Shown here: positions 1-7,301 of the stretch, one piece after another
How positions within the stretch are numbered: position 1 is the stretch's first letter
How the letters are laid out: the number at the start of each line of letters is the position of its first letter
Assembly (NCBI GenBank): GCA_946481205.1
Contig: CAMLNB010000058.1
Location: 1 to 17,367 of the forward strand
From: an uncultured Kangiella sp.
Lineage (GTDB): Bacteria > Pseudomonadota > Gammaproteobacteria > Enterobacterales > DSM-103792
Direction: 5' to 3'
Length of the DNA stretch: 17,367 nt
Notes under the pieces: model-generated
Database searches by the model: none
Told to the model about the DNA's origin: nothing
What the model saw: only the letters and a program-made list of their open reading frames with translations
Position numbers and translations under genes: made by a program

Positions 1-560
1 CTGATATCGATGCCGATCAATTTCGCCGCTTCGTTCCAGCGCTGTTCGAGCGGGACATCGAAAATGATCCGAGCGTCGGCTTCAACGGTCAGCCAGGCGT
101 TGTCGAGCAATTCCTGTTCGAGCTGGCCAGCACCCCAACCGGCGTAACCGAGCGCGATGTAGGCATCATCGGGCCCCATGCCTTGCGCCATCGCCTGCAG
201 CACATCTTTCGACGTGGTCAGGCTGGCGGCATCGCTGACCGGCCAGGTGCTCAGCCAGACCGAACCGGGTCGATGAATGACAAAACCGCGATCGGTTTGC
301 ACCGGGCCGCCAATCAACACTGGCGATTCGATATCGCGGGTGCTGATCGGCAATGACAAATGACCATACAACTCACCAACCGAGACATCGGATGGCCGGT
401 TGATCACGATGCCCATTGCACCATCGACATTGTGTTCACAAAGCCAGGTGACGCTGCGGGAGAAATTCGGATCATTCAGCGAGGGCATGGCGATCAGAAA
501 ATGATTGGCCAGCGTGCCGGTGGCGGCATCGCTGGCAAACTTCTTACTGGCGGGACTCAT
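1..560 (-). CDS. yqgE: YqgE/AlgH family protein (UPF0301), 3' end cut by window edge
   Basis: This encodes a YqgE/AlgH protein, a small soluble protein of uncertain biochemical role. In Pseudomonas it was described as a regulator of alginate, but the mechanism is unsettled. I translated 186 codons from the ATG at 560-558. The family signatures are clear: MPSLNDPNFSRSV near residues 25-37, GGPVQTDRGFVIH near 84-96, and LGYAGWGAGQLEQEL near 137-151. Typical members have about 185-190 residues, so only the last few codons are missing. The start overlaps the TGA of the upstream TonB gene in an ATGA, which suggests translational coupling. In pseudomonads and xanthomonads the same gene sits beside tonB and gshB, so the placement supports the call. 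The identity is solid; the function is not known. Confidence 0.93.
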   Translation of the reverse strand, partial: MSPASKKFASDAATGTLANHFLIAMPSLNDPNFSRSVTWLCEHNVDGAMGIVINRPSDVSVGELYGHLSLPISTRDIESPVLIGGPVQTDRGFVIHRPGSVWLSTWPVSDAASLTTSKDVLQAMAQGMGPDDAYIALGYAGWGAGQLEQELLDNAWLTVEADARIIFDVPLEQRWNEAAKLIGIDI

Positions 561-1447
561 TGTGCGGTGAAGCCATTGCCCGGCTCGAAGCGCCAGAGCC
601 GGATGATTTGCAGAATGTCGGTGTTCTTGCGCATCTCGGCCGGCAGCGGCGAGAACGGCGCGGCGAGACGGACAATGCGGATCGCAGCGTCATCCAGCAC
701 GCGCTGACCGGAAGAATCGAGAATGCGTATGTCGCGAATGGTGCCGTCGGCATTGATATCGACCCGCAGCACCAGCTCGCCGAACAGCGAACGCCGGCGC
801 GCTTCGTCCGGATAATTCAGGTTGCCGATGCGTTCGATTTTGCGCCGCCAAGCATCGAGGTAAGCCGCGTCCTGCGCTTGCGCCGTGCTGGGCGCGATGA
901 TGCGACGCTTCGGTTCGCGAGCTTCCAATTCTTGTTGCGCGGCGAGTTCAGCGGTCAGCGAGGCGATTTGCAGGCTGCGTTCGATCATCGATGCGGTGTC
1001 GAGTGATTGCTCGGCTGGTTTCACTTCAGCACTGGCGTCGTGCGCGGCTTGTTGCGTTGGACTTTTGGTGGCGGTCAGCGCGCGCTGCTTGGCCGTTTGC
1101 GGCACCGGGCCGCCTTGCATCGGTTCGCTGGTCGGGCGCGGATCGGGCGCCGGCATCTGCGCTTGGCTGGAGGTGCGTGGCGGTTTCGAGGTTTTGCTGA
1201 GGCCGCCGCCTTCCTGATTGGCCTGGGCCAGAAAATCCGGCCGTTCCGGTTTTTTCTCGTTGTAGCTGGAGGCCAGGATCACGTCGAGCGTGATCGGTTT
1301 TTTCGGGTTCAGCAATTCCGGCGCGACAAAACCGATGCCGAACAGCACCAGCGCGTGCACGGCCGCTGCCAGAAAAATCGAAAATGCCATCCGGTCACCG
1401 ACACCAGGTTGCGGAGTTTCGGAAACGGACAGGGCAGCAGTGGACAT
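557..1447 (-). CDS. tonB: TonB-family energy transducer (TonB3-like)
   Basis: This 296-residue protein is an inner-membrane energy transducer of the TonB family. TonB proteins pass proton-motive force from ExbB/ExbD to outer-membrane partners. Residues 19-43 form one hydrophobic anchor that contains the His (H31) typical of TonB anchors, although the position four residues before it is Ala rather than Ser. Residues 45-195 are a Pro/Gln/Ala-rich periplasmic spacer. Residues 197-296 are a TonB C-terminal domain with NYPDEARRRSLFGELVLRV, the DSSG turn, LDDAA and the APFSPLP motif. No exbB or exbD is visible nearby. The position between gshB and yqgE, beside pilG, matches PA0406 (tonB3) of P. aeruginosa, which has been linked to twitching and pilus assembly. 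That this gene shares that role is inferred. It starts 42 bases after apbE, with only a weak purine-rich ribosome site, and its stop overlaps the yqgE start. Confidence 0.9.
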   Translation of the reverse strand: MSTAALSVSETPQPGVGDRMAFSIFLAAAVHALVLFGIGFVAPELLNPKKPITLDVILASSYNEKKPERPDFLAQANQEGGGLSKTSKPPRTSSQAQMPAPDPRPTSEPMQGGPVPQTAKQRALTATKSPTQQAAHDASAEVKPAEQSLDTASMIERSLQIASLTAELAAQQELEAREPKRRIIAPSTAQAQDAAYLDAWRRKIERIGNLNYPDEARRRSLFGELVLRVDINADGTIRDIRILDSSGQRVLDDAAIRIVRLAAPFSPLPAEMRKNTDILQIIRLWRFEPGNGFTAQ

Positions 1448-1489
1448 GGTTGGCTACTTTCTCGGCAAATGACCGCAACAAGCAAACGC

Positions 1490-2533
1490 TTATTCAACAA
1501 CCCGCCATTTTGCGCGTTCGGCGGCGTCGGCCTCAAGGCGAACCGCCAGCGCTTCGGTGACTTCGATCACGCCCTCGGCATTGACCACCAGCGCCAGCGG
1601 GGTGGCGAGCTGGTCGGCATAGCGACGCCAGTCGGCCCCGGCAATCAATAGCACCTTGCTGGCGACCTGCAATTGCTCGCCGTCGTGGCCGAGCACGGTG
1701 GCCGCCAGATTGCCTTCGGCCGGGTTGCCGGTGCGCGGGTCGAGGATATGGTGGGCGCTGCCGCCGTCTTCCGTAGCGTGCCGGCGGGCATAGGTGCCGG
1801 AGCTGAACGCCAGTTCGCCGTCCTGCAGCGTCACGGCCGCCAGCGGCGGCGCGTCGTTCTGACTCAGGATGCCGATTTTCCACGGCCGTTCGCCAAGCTG
1901 GCCGAGCACGCCGATATCGCCACCGAGGTTGATCATGGCGCTGTCGATGTCATGGCCGCGCAAATCAGCCAGCAGCGCGTTCAGGGCGTAGCCTTTGGCG
2001 ATGCCGCCCAAATCCAGCTGCAAGTCCGGGTGCGTGCTGCGCAGCTGATTGCCCTCGGCAAACTCCAGTGCTGCCATCGTCGGCAGCCGGGCCGGCTCGA
2101 CCGCGCCCGGGCGGGGGCTGGTTTGACTGGGATCGGCTTGCTGAAAGCCCCAATCCGCCAAGCGGCGCCCGAGGCCGGGGTTGAACAGGCCATCACTTTG
2201 CAGGGCAAACTGCTGGCTTCGTCGCAGCAGGCCAGCCAGATCGGCGCTGGCCGCTACGCTGTGACCGGCGGCCAGTTGCGCATTGAGCCGGGTCAGTTCG
2301 GAGGGCTGCCAGGCGTGCCAGCGCCGGTGCCAGTCGCCGAGTTTGCTGTCGAACCGGGCAAAGGTTTCCTGCGCCTGCGCTTCGCTGACATTGGCCAGCT
2401 TGATCTCGACCACGGTGCCGAAATGCTGCAGCTGGGTCTGGTACAAAGGCGTCTGTTGCAGCGGCGTCGGTTCGCAGCCGAAGAGTGCGAGCAGGCCGGT
2501 GGCCAGCGCGAAGCGACAAGTCATCCCGAGCAT
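1490..2533 (-). CDS. apbE: ApbE-family FAD:protein FMN transferase, probable lipoprotein
   Basis: ApbE enzymes use FAD to attach FMN covalently to a Thr or Ser of periplasmic flavoproteins such as NqrB/NqrC or RnfG/RnfD. The 347-residue product begins with a short basic and hydrophobic signal ending in LALFGC, so Cys20 is a likely lipidation site. Family landmarks follow in order: FGTVVEIKL (39-46), HAWQPSELTRLN (73-84), GLFNPGLGRRLADWGF (115-130), LDLGGIAKGYAL (173-184), MINLGGDIG (200-208), SSGTYARR (244-251) and HHILDPRTGNP (261-271). The C-terminal segment that usually reads ADAL(S/A)TA, with a metal-binding Asp, is here VASKVLLIAG (290-299). No obvious flavoprotein substrate gene is in the window. 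The ATG at 2533 is preferred because a GGAGG lies four bases upstream; a second ATG three codons in is possible. It sits 30 bases after gshB and is an extra member compared with the usual gshB-tonB pair. Confidence 0.9.
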   Translation of the reverse strand: MLGMTCRFALATGLLALFGCEPTPLQQTPLYQTQLQHFGTVVEIKLANVSEAQAQETFARFDSKLGDWHRRWHAWQPSELTRLNAQLAAGHSVAASADLAGLLRRSQQFALQSDGLFNPGLGRRLADWGFQQADPSQTSPRPGAVEPARLPTMAALEFAEGNQLRSTHPDLQLDLGGIAKGYALNALLADLRGHDIDSAMINLGGDIGVLGQLGERPWKIGILSQNDAPPLAAVTLQDGELAFSSGTYARRHATEDGGSAHHILDPRTGNPAEGNLAATVLGHDGEQLQVASKVLLIAGADWRRYADQLATPLALVVNAEGVIEVTEALAVRLEADAAERAKWRVVE

Positions 2534-2537
2534 TTGG

Positions 2538-2542
2538 CCTCC
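2538..2542 (-). promoter_or_regulatory. Ribosome binding site of apbE
   Basis: On the minus strand GGAGG is followed by four bases and then ATG. The match to the anti-Shine-Dalgarno core is perfect, and the site supports the first of two nearby in-frame ATGs as the apbE start. It lies in the 30-base gap after gshB. Confidence 0.6.
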
Positions 2543-2563
2543 GTGCCGATTCGCCGGCTGCGT

Positions 2564-3508
2564 TCAATCCAACGCCAAACCAGCCAGAAACTCGCCGGCG
2601 AGATCGCGGCCAGTGGCAGCGGCGATTTCGCGCAGGCAGGTCGGGCTAGTGACGTTGACCTCGGTCAGATAGTCGCCGATCACATCCAAACCAACAAAGA
2701 TCAGACCTTTTTCCAGCAATTTTGGCGCAACTTGTGCGGCGATCCAGTGATCGCGCTCGGTCAGCGGCTGAACCACGCCGCGACCACCGGCGGCGAGGTT
2801 GCCACGCGCTTCGCCGGCGGCCGGGATTCGGGCCAGGCAGTGGTCGACCGGTTTGCCGTGCAAGAGCAGGATGCGCTTGTCGCCGGCGCTGATTTCCGGA
2901 ATGAAACGCTGCGCCATGATGGTCTGCTGGCCGCGCTGGGTCAGGGTTTCCAGGATTGAACCGGTGTTCATGTCGCCCTGATCGATGCGGAAGATGCCGC
3001 TGCCGCCCATGCCGTCGAGCGGCTTGACCACGATCTGGCCGTGTTCGGCCAGAAACCGCCGGATCAGGCCCATGTCGCGGCTGACCAGGGTCGGCGGCGT
3101 GCACTGCGGGAACCAGGCGGCGAACAGCTTTTCATTGGCATCGCGGATGCTGCCCGGCCGGTTGACCACCTTGAGGCCATCGGCCTCGGCCAGCTCCAGC
3201 AGATAGGTGCTGTACAGGTATTCCTGATCGAACGGCGGGTCCTTGCGCATCAGCAGCACGTCCAGGCTGTCGGCCAGCGGCGCTTCGACCGGCTCGCCCA
3301 GCGTGAACCAACCGGCTGGGTCGTCCTTGACCGTCAGCGGCCGGCAGCGGCCGTGGACCCGGTTTTGCTGCAGAAACAGGTCGGACTGCTCCAAGTAGTA
3401 CAAGGACCAACCACGGGCCTGCGCTGCGAGCAACAAGGCAAACGACGTGTCCTTCTTGATATTTATCTGATGGATCGGGTCCATCACCACACCGATACGC
3501 CGGGACAT
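2564..3508 (-). CDS. gshB: Glutathione synthetase
   Basis: This enzyme joins gamma-glutamylcysteine and glycine with ATP to make glutathione, the last step of the pathway, in the cytoplasm. At 314 residues it matches the usual bacterial GshB length of about 315. The N-terminal part carries the GshB pattern VVMDPIHQINIKKDTSFALLLAAQ in residues 7-30, and the segment around residues 87-108 has the typical RKDPPFDQEYLYSTYLLE. The ATP-grasp portion has VVKPLDGMGGSGIF (160-173), a flexible loop RGNLAAGGRG (235-244), and the metal and nucleotide residues in GLDVIGDYLTEVNVTSPT (273-290; D275, E283, N285). It is the promoter-proximal gene of the minus-strand operon and diverges from pilG. An AGGAAAG sits seven bases before the ATG. 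gshB next to pilG is conserved in Pseudomonas and several other gammaproteobacteria. Nothing looks damaged. Confidence 0.97.
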   Translation of the reverse strand: MSRRIGVVMDPIHQINIKKDTSFALLLAAQARGWSLYYLEQSDLFLQQNRVHGRCRPLTVKDDPAGWFTLGEPVEAPLADSLDVLLMRKDPPFDQEYLYSTYLLELAEADGLKVVNRPGSIRDANEKLFAAWFPQCTPPTLVSRDMGLIRRFLAEHGQIVVKPLDGMGGSGIFRIDQGDMNTGSILETLTQRGQQTIMAQRFIPEISAGDKRILLLHGKPVDHCLARIPAAGEARGNLAAGGRGVVQPLTERDHWIAAQVAPKLLEKGLIFVGLDVIGDYLTEVNVTSPTCLREIAAATGRDLAGEFLAGLALD

Positions 3509-3538
3509 GACTAGACTTTCCTGGACAGGGTTGGCCCG

Positions 3539-3544
3539 ATTGTA
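3539..3544 (-). promoter_or_regulatory. Candidate -10 box of the gshB operon
   Basis: TACAAT on the minus strand matches the TATAAT consensus at five of six positions and lies about 30 bases upstream of the gshB ATG. No good -35 is found at 16-18 bases, so this is only a candidate. Confidence 0.3.
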
Positions 3545-3608
3545 ACGACAAGCCGGTCTTAACGGTTGTCTGAACTTTATTCGCTAACTCCTTCACTGAC
3601 CGACCAAA

Positions 3609-3623
3609 TCCGGCTTGGCCGGA
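3609..3623. repeat. Short perfect inverted repeat upstream of the pil-chp operon
   Basis: TCCGGC, a TTG spacer and GCCGGA form a perfect 6-base palindrome with a 3-base centre. Its right end is nine bases before the candidate pilG -10 hexamer, so it covers the place where a -35 would be. It could be a small operator or activator site. Its GC-rich composition means chance is also plausible. Confidence 0.35.
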
Positions 3624-3632
3624 CCAGGAGCG

Positions 3633-3638
3633 TATGAT
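3633..3638 (+). promoter_or_regulatory. Candidate -10 box of the pil-chp operon
   Basis: TATGAT matches TATAAT at five of six positions and lies about 80 bases before the pilG ATG. There is no recognisable -35 at normal spacing. The position also argues against a translation start further upstream at 3615. Confidence 0.35.
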
Positions 3639-3716
3639 AAAAAGCAGGGTAGGGGGCCTGTCTGCGCCCTGACCTGTTTTTACCCTAGCAGCCTGCCAGG
3701 CGGAGAACCGACGGCG

Positions 3717-4115
3717 ATGGAAGTAGATTTCAGCGGCCTCAAGGCCATGATTATCGATGACAGCAAAACCATCCGGCGCACAGCCGAGACGCTGTTGAAA
3801 AAAGTGGGCTGCGAAGTGATCACCGCGGTCGATGGCTTTGATGCGTTGGCCAAAATCGCCGACCACCGGCCCGACATCATTTTTGTCGACATCATGATGC
3901 CGCGGCTCGACGGTTACCAAACCTGCTCGCTGATCAAACGCAACCGCACGTTCAAAGAAACGCCGGTGATCATGCTCAGCTCGAAAGACGGTCTGTTCGA
4001 CAAAGCGAAGGGCCGTATCGTCGGTTCCGATCAGTACCTGACCAAACCATTTTCGCGCGACGAGTTGCTCGGTGCCATTCAGCGCCACGTCGTGGACGCA
4101 CGCGCGACACATTGA
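3717..4115 (+). CDS. pilG: Twitching motility response regulator PilG (CheY-like)
   Basis: PilG is a single-domain response regulator phosphorylated by ChpA. In P. aeruginosa it promotes pilus extension and adenylate cyclase activity. This 132-residue product is one receiver domain with no output domain. It has the acidic pair D14-D15 (MIIDDSKTIRR), the phosphoacceptor D58 in FVDIMMPRLDGYQTC, the switch Ser88 in MLSSKDGLFDKAKGRIVGSDQ, and the conserved K110 in YLTKPF. The sequence closely follows the P. aeruginosa protein as I know it. I chose the ATG at 3717 because the family begins about there and a GGAG lies at 3702-3705, although its spacing of 11 bases is long. The frame stays open back to 3615, but those 34 extra residues do not belong to the family. 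It is the first gene of the plus-strand operon. Confidence 0.96.
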   Translation: MEVDFSGLKAMIIDDSKTIRRTAETLLKKVGCEVITAVDGFDALAKIADHRPDIIFVDIMMPRLDGYQTCSLIKRNRTFKETPVIMLSSKDGLFDKAKGRIVGSDQYLTKPFSRDELLGAIQRHVVDARATH

Positions 4116-4176
4116 GTTTTTTAAACGGTTCATTCGGCATTGCATAAAGACCGCTGCCATTGGCGGCAAAGTTTTC

Positions 4177-4185
4177 AAGGGGAAG
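4177..4185 (+). promoter_or_regulatory. Ribosome binding site of pilH
   Basis: AAGGGGAAG ends four bases before the ATG at 4190 and decides this start over an in-frame ATG at 4160. Confidence 0.55.
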
Positions 4186-4189
4186 TTCC

Positions 4190-4558
4190 ATGGCACAAAT
4201 ACTGATCGTCGACGACTCGCCGACTGAAACCCATCTGCTGCGCGAGATGCTGGAAAAGAACGGCCACAGCGTCATCACCGCAGAAAACGGCGCGCTCGGC
4301 GTCAAGGTGTGCAAAGAAAAGAAACCGGCCCTGGTGCTGATGGACGTGGTCATGCCGGAGCTGAACGGCTTCCAGGCAACTCGCCAGCTCAGCAAGGATC
4401 CGGAAACCGCGCACATTCCGATCATCATCGTCACCACCAAGGATCAGGAAACCGACCGGCTCTGGGGCTTGAAGCAGGGCGCGCGCGATTACCTGACCAA
4501 ACCGGTCTCGGAAAAAGCCCTGATGACCACGCTCAAATCCCTGCTTGGACAAGGCTGA
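4190..4558 (+). CDS. pilH: Twitching motility response regulator PilH (CheY-like)
   Basis: PilH is the second CheY-like regulator of the Pil-Chp pathway. In Pseudomonas it opposes PilG, favouring retraction and possibly acting as a phosphate sink. The 122-residue product is a lone receiver: D8-D9 (ILIVDDSPTETH), phosphoacceptor D52 in LVLMDVVMPELNGFQATRQL, Thr82-Thr83 in IIIVTTKDQETDRLWG, and K104 in YLTKPV. The motif following the acidic pair separates it from PilG. The ATG at 4190 is chosen because AAGGGGAAG ends four bases before it and the family starts at MAxILIVDDSPTE; the frame is open for ten more codons upstream without support. It follows pilG after 74 bases with no evident terminator, and its TGA shares one base with the pilI ATG. 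Confidence 0.96.
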   Translation: MAQILIVDDSPTETHLLREMLEKNGHSVITAENGALGVKVCKEKKPALVLMDVVMPELNGFQATRQLSKDPETAHIPIIIVTTKDQETDRLWGLKQGARDYLTKPVSEKALMTTLKSLLGQG

Positions 4559-5100
4559 TGAGCACTGCCGTCGATCCCTATCTGGTTCTGGCCGATCTTG
4601 ACGTTCGCTGTCGTCAGGGTGGTGCGGGCAACGCACCGCGTATGGACGAACAGGGCGACGGCTGGAGTGGTGTCGCCTTCATTCTGAATGGCGTCCGCAT
4701 GGTCGCGCCGCTCGGTGAAGTGACCGAAATTCTGCACATGCCGCAAGTGACCAAGGTACCCGGCGCCCGGGCCTGGTTGCGCGGTGTCGCCAACGTCCGC
4801 GGCTCGCTGGTGCCGATTGCCGATTTGCCGATGTTCTTCGGCCGCCGGCAAGGCATTGTCAGCAAGCGTCAGCGCGTACTCGTTGTCAACCAGGATCAGC
4901 ATCAGATCGGCATCATCGTCGACGATGTGCTGGGCCTGCAGCACTTCACCCCGGAACAGCGCCAGGATGCGCCCGGTGATCTCGATGAAACCCTGCGGCC
5001 GTTTGTGCTGGGGGCGTTCAGCCGGGAAGAAAATCTGTGGCCGGTATTCAGCCCGCAAGCGCTGTCCCGGCACAGCAGCTTCAAACAAGTAGCACTATAA
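4558..5100 (+). CDS. pilI: CheW-like coupling protein PilI
   Basis: PilI links the receptor PilJ to the kinase ChpA, as CheW does in flagellar chemotaxis. The 180-residue product has a short N-terminal extension and then a CheW domain over about residues 36-175. Signature stretches are WSGVAFILNGVRMVAPLGEV (36-55), GARAWLRGVANVRGSLVPIADL (69-90; the conserved NxRG), RVLVVNQDQHQIGIIVDDVLG (106-126) and the C-terminal WPVFSPQAL (161-169), which is typical of PilI. It matches P. aeruginosa PilI in length (about 178) and pattern. The ATG at 4558 shares its A with the pilH TGA, so translation of the two is probably coupled. The frame is open further upstream inside pilH, but those codons are just pilH read in another frame. 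Confidence 0.95.
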   Translation: MSTAVDPYLVLADLDVRCRQGGAGNAPRMDEQGDGWSGVAFILNGVRMVAPLGEVTEILHMPQVTKVPGARAWLRGVANVRGSLVPIADLPMFFGRRQGIVSKRQRVLVVNQDQHQIGIIVDDVLGLQHFTPEQRQDAPGDLDETLRPFVLGAFSREENLWPVFSPQALSRHSSFKQVAL

Positions 5101-5180
5101 AGTTTTAGTTTTGAGTTGCGCTCTGAGGGTGGGTCTTCAAGCGTTGTAACCAACACCAACAAGCAGTCGGGAACAGAGAC

Positions 5181-7241
5181 ATGAATGCGCCATTAAAAGG
5201 GCCTTTGGGCACAGAGCAAAGCAGCGGCCTTGGCGGCCTTGCGATCGCGCTCTTTGTCGTGTTTGCGTTGGGTGCGTTGAACGCGTTTTGGGGCGTTCGT
5301 GAAGGTGGCTTCGACGTAGCCCGGGTGCAACGCGCCGAAGAGCTGCGGGTGTTGTCACAGCAGCTGGCGAAAAACTCGTCGGAAGCCGCGCGTGGTAACG
5401 AAGCCGCGTTTACCCAGCTCGAGCAGGTGCGTAACCAGTTCGACGGCCTGTTCAATCAGTTGGTGGCAGGTGACTCGCGCAGCGGGCTGCCGCCGGCCGC
5501 GGCAGAAATTCAGCGTGGTGAAATCGCCCAGACCAAACAGCTCTGGGAAGAAGTCAAAACCAATACCGACACCATTCTGAAAGCCAAAGACACCGTGTTG
5601 GATCTGCACGGCGTTGCCGCCGATTTGGCGCAGAACGTTCCGCAGCTGCAATTCGAATACGAAAAAGTCACCGACATCCTGGTCGAAAACAACGCTCCGC
5701 AAGATCAGGTTCGACTCGGTACCCGCCAGATTTGGTACGCCGAACGTATAGTCCGCTCGATTCAGAAAGTGCTGGCCGGTGGCGATGACGCTCCGCTCGC
5801 GGCGGAAAACTTCGGCCACGACGTCGACCTGTTCGGTCAGACCCTGAACGGTATGCTCGACGGCGACGTCGTCATGGGCGTGCGTCAGGTGACCAACCGC
5901 GAAGCCCGCGAAGCACTGAACGAAATCAGCACGATGTTCACCGGCGTCAAGGACAACGTGTCCTACATCATTCAATCGACCGGCGAGCTGTTCAAGGTGC
6001 ACGAAGCCTCGAACAAGATGTTCGCGCAAACCACTCAGCTGCTGGAGCTGTCGCGTAACCTGTCGAACGCGTTCCGGGAATCGTCCGGTAACCCGTTGCG
6101 TCTGGGCAGCCCCTACATCTCGGCGGCGTTCGGTGTGCTGGTGCTTATCTTCCTGTTCGCCATGTACTTCTCGCAGCGCGCTGCCGAAAAACGCCGGTTC
6201 GCATTCGCCGAAGAACAGCGTGAGCAAGAGAAGCAACAGAACGAACGTAACCAACAGGCGATTATCCGACTGCTGGACGAAATGGGCGACTTGGCAGACG
6301 GTGACCTGACCGTTAACGCCACCGTTACCGAAGACTTCACCGGCGCCATCGCCGACTCCATGAACTTCGCTATCGACCAGCTGCGTACGCTGGTATCGAC
6401 GGTGCAGAACGCGGTGTCGCGCGTGTCGAACGCCACCGACGAAACCCGTCAGGTCGCAACCGAACTGGCGCAGGCCTCGCGCAACCAGGCGCAGGAAATT
6501 ACCGGCGCTTCGGCCGCTATTAACGAAATGGCGGTGTCAATCGAGCAAGTGTCGGCCAACGCGGCCGAATCGGCCCAGGTGGCGGAACGGTCAGTGCAAA
6601 TCGCGAAGAACGGCGCCGAGGTCGTGCGCAATACCATTCGCGGCATGGACACGATTCGTGAGCAGATTCAGGAAACCTCGAAGCGGATTAAGCGTCTGGG
6701 TGAATCGTCACAGGAAATCGGTGACATCGTGTCGCTGATTAACGACATCGCCGACCAAACCAACATTCTGGCGTTGAACGCGGCGATTCAGGCGGCGATG
6801 GCCGGTGAATCGGGCCGCGGCTTCGCGGTCGTTGCCGACGAAGTGCAGCGACTGGCAGAACGTTCCTCGAACGCGACCAAGCGAATCGAGGCACTGGTGA
6901 AAACCATTCAGACCGACACCAACGAAGCGGTTATCTCGATGGAGAGCTCGACTTCAGAAGTGGTGCGCGGGGCCAAGCTGGCCCAGGACGCCGGTGTTGC
7001 GCTGGAAGAAATCGAGCGCGTGTCCGCCGACTTGGCCGAATTGATTCAGACCATTTCGAACGCAGCGCGGCAACAGGCGGCTTCGGCCGGCCATGTTTCG
7101 AACACGATGCATGTCATTCAGGAAATCACCAACCAGACGCTGCACGGTACCCAAGTGACCGCGCAACAGATCGGCAAGCTGGTCGAACTGGCGGATGAAC
7201 TGAAAGGCTCGGTCGCAGGCTTCAAGCTGCCTGGTCGGTAA
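5181..7241 (+). CDS. pilJ: Methyl-accepting chemotaxis protein PilJ (type IV pilus receptor)
   Basis: PilJ is the inner-membrane receptor of the Pil-Chp system; in Pseudomonas it signals surface contact and interacts with pilin. The 686-residue product has a first membrane segment at about 17-37, a periplasmic helical sensor over about 40-305 of the paired PilJ type, a second membrane segment at about 311-331, a HAMP region near 361-405 ([19 protein letters not shown]), and a long cytoplasmic coiled-coil hairpin. The tip at about 521-557 reads [20 protein letters not shown] followed by [19 protein letters not shown]. Compared with classical receptors, the tip has Gln for Glu and Met for Arg, which is normal for PilJ. 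The protein ends GFKLPGR and has no C-terminal CheR/CheB-binding pentapeptide. It follows pilI after 80 bases in which I see neither terminator nor clear promoter. The ribosome site (GGGAACAGAG) is weak. Confidence 0.96.
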   Translation: MNAPLKGPLGTEQSSGLGGLAIALFVVFALGALNAFWGVREGGFDVARVQRAEELRVLSQQLAKNSSEAARGNEAAFTQLEQVRNQFDGLFNQLVAGDSRSGLPPAAAEIQRGEIAQTKQLWEEVKTNTDTILKAKDTVLDLHGVAADLAQNVPQLQFEYEKVTDILVENNAPQDQVRLGTRQIWYAERIVRSIQKVLAGGDDAPLAAENFGHDVDLFGQTLNGMLDGDVVMGVRQVTNREAREALNEISTMFTGVKDNVSYIIQSTGELFKVHEASNKMFAQTTQLLELSRNLSNAFRESSGNPLRLGSPYISAAFGVLVLIFLFAMYFSQRAAEKRRFAFAEEQREQEKQQNERNQQAIIRLLDEMGDLADGDLTVNATVTEDFTGAIADSMNFAIDQLRTLVSTVQNAVSRVSNATDETRQVATELAQASRNQAQEITGASAAINEMAVSIEQVSANAAESAQVAERSVQIAKNGAEVVRNTIRGMDTIREQIQETSKRIKRLGESSQEIGDIVSLINDIADQTNILALNAAIQAAMAGESGRGFAVVADEVQRLAERSSNATKRIEALVKTIQTDTNEAVISMESSTSEVVRGAKLAQDAGVALEEIERVSADLAELIQTISNAARQQAASAGHVSNTMHVIQEITNQTLHGTQVTAQQIGKLVELADELKGSVAGFKLPGR

Positions 7242-7288
7242 TCGGTGTTGGATCAGGCGGTGTCGGCTATTCCGGCAACGGCGGTCTC

Positions 7289-7292
7289 AGGA
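7289..7292 (+). promoter_or_regulatory. Ribosome binding site deciding the pilK start
   Basis: AGGA lies nine bases before the ATG at 7302 and three bases before an in-frame ATG at 7296. The GTG at 7245 has no comparable site. This is why the downstream ATG is preferred. Confidence 0.4.
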
Positions 7293-7301
7293 ACCATGGC
7301 C

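Larger units (their letters stand above)
3509..3716. promoter_or_regulatory. Divergent intergenic region between gshB and pilG
   Basis: This 208-base region separates the two divergent operons and must drive both. For the rightward pil-chp operon the best -10 is TATGAT at 3633-3638. For the leftward gshB operon the best -10 is TACAAT, read on the minus strand at 3544-3539. Neither has a good TTGACA-like -35 at 16-18 bases, so an activator or a non-housekeeping sigma factor is possible. I saw no convincing -24/-12 sigma-54 pattern. A short inverted repeat lies at 3609-3623. No credible small gene is present. Confidence 0.6.

Noticed and set aside
1673..2959. A 428-codon plus-strand open frame over apbE and gshB
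   Set aside because: The minus-strand frames give clear ApbE and GshB proteins with full motifs. The plus-strand translation has no family features and bridges two unrelated genes.
3615..3716. A 34-codon upstream extension of pilG
   Set aside because: The extension is unlike PilG proteins, overlaps the likely promoter and is followed by the family-typical start at 3717.
4116..4189. Possible terminator between pilG and pilH (run of T after the pilG stop, short GCC-ATT-GGC stem)
   Set aside because: The T run precedes rather than follows the stem, and the stem is only three or four base pairs.
5101..5180. Possible internal promoter ahead of pilJ
   Set aside because: TTGAGT and TTGCGC are present but no TATAAT-like box lies at suitable spacing. 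The region is probably just an untranslated spacer.
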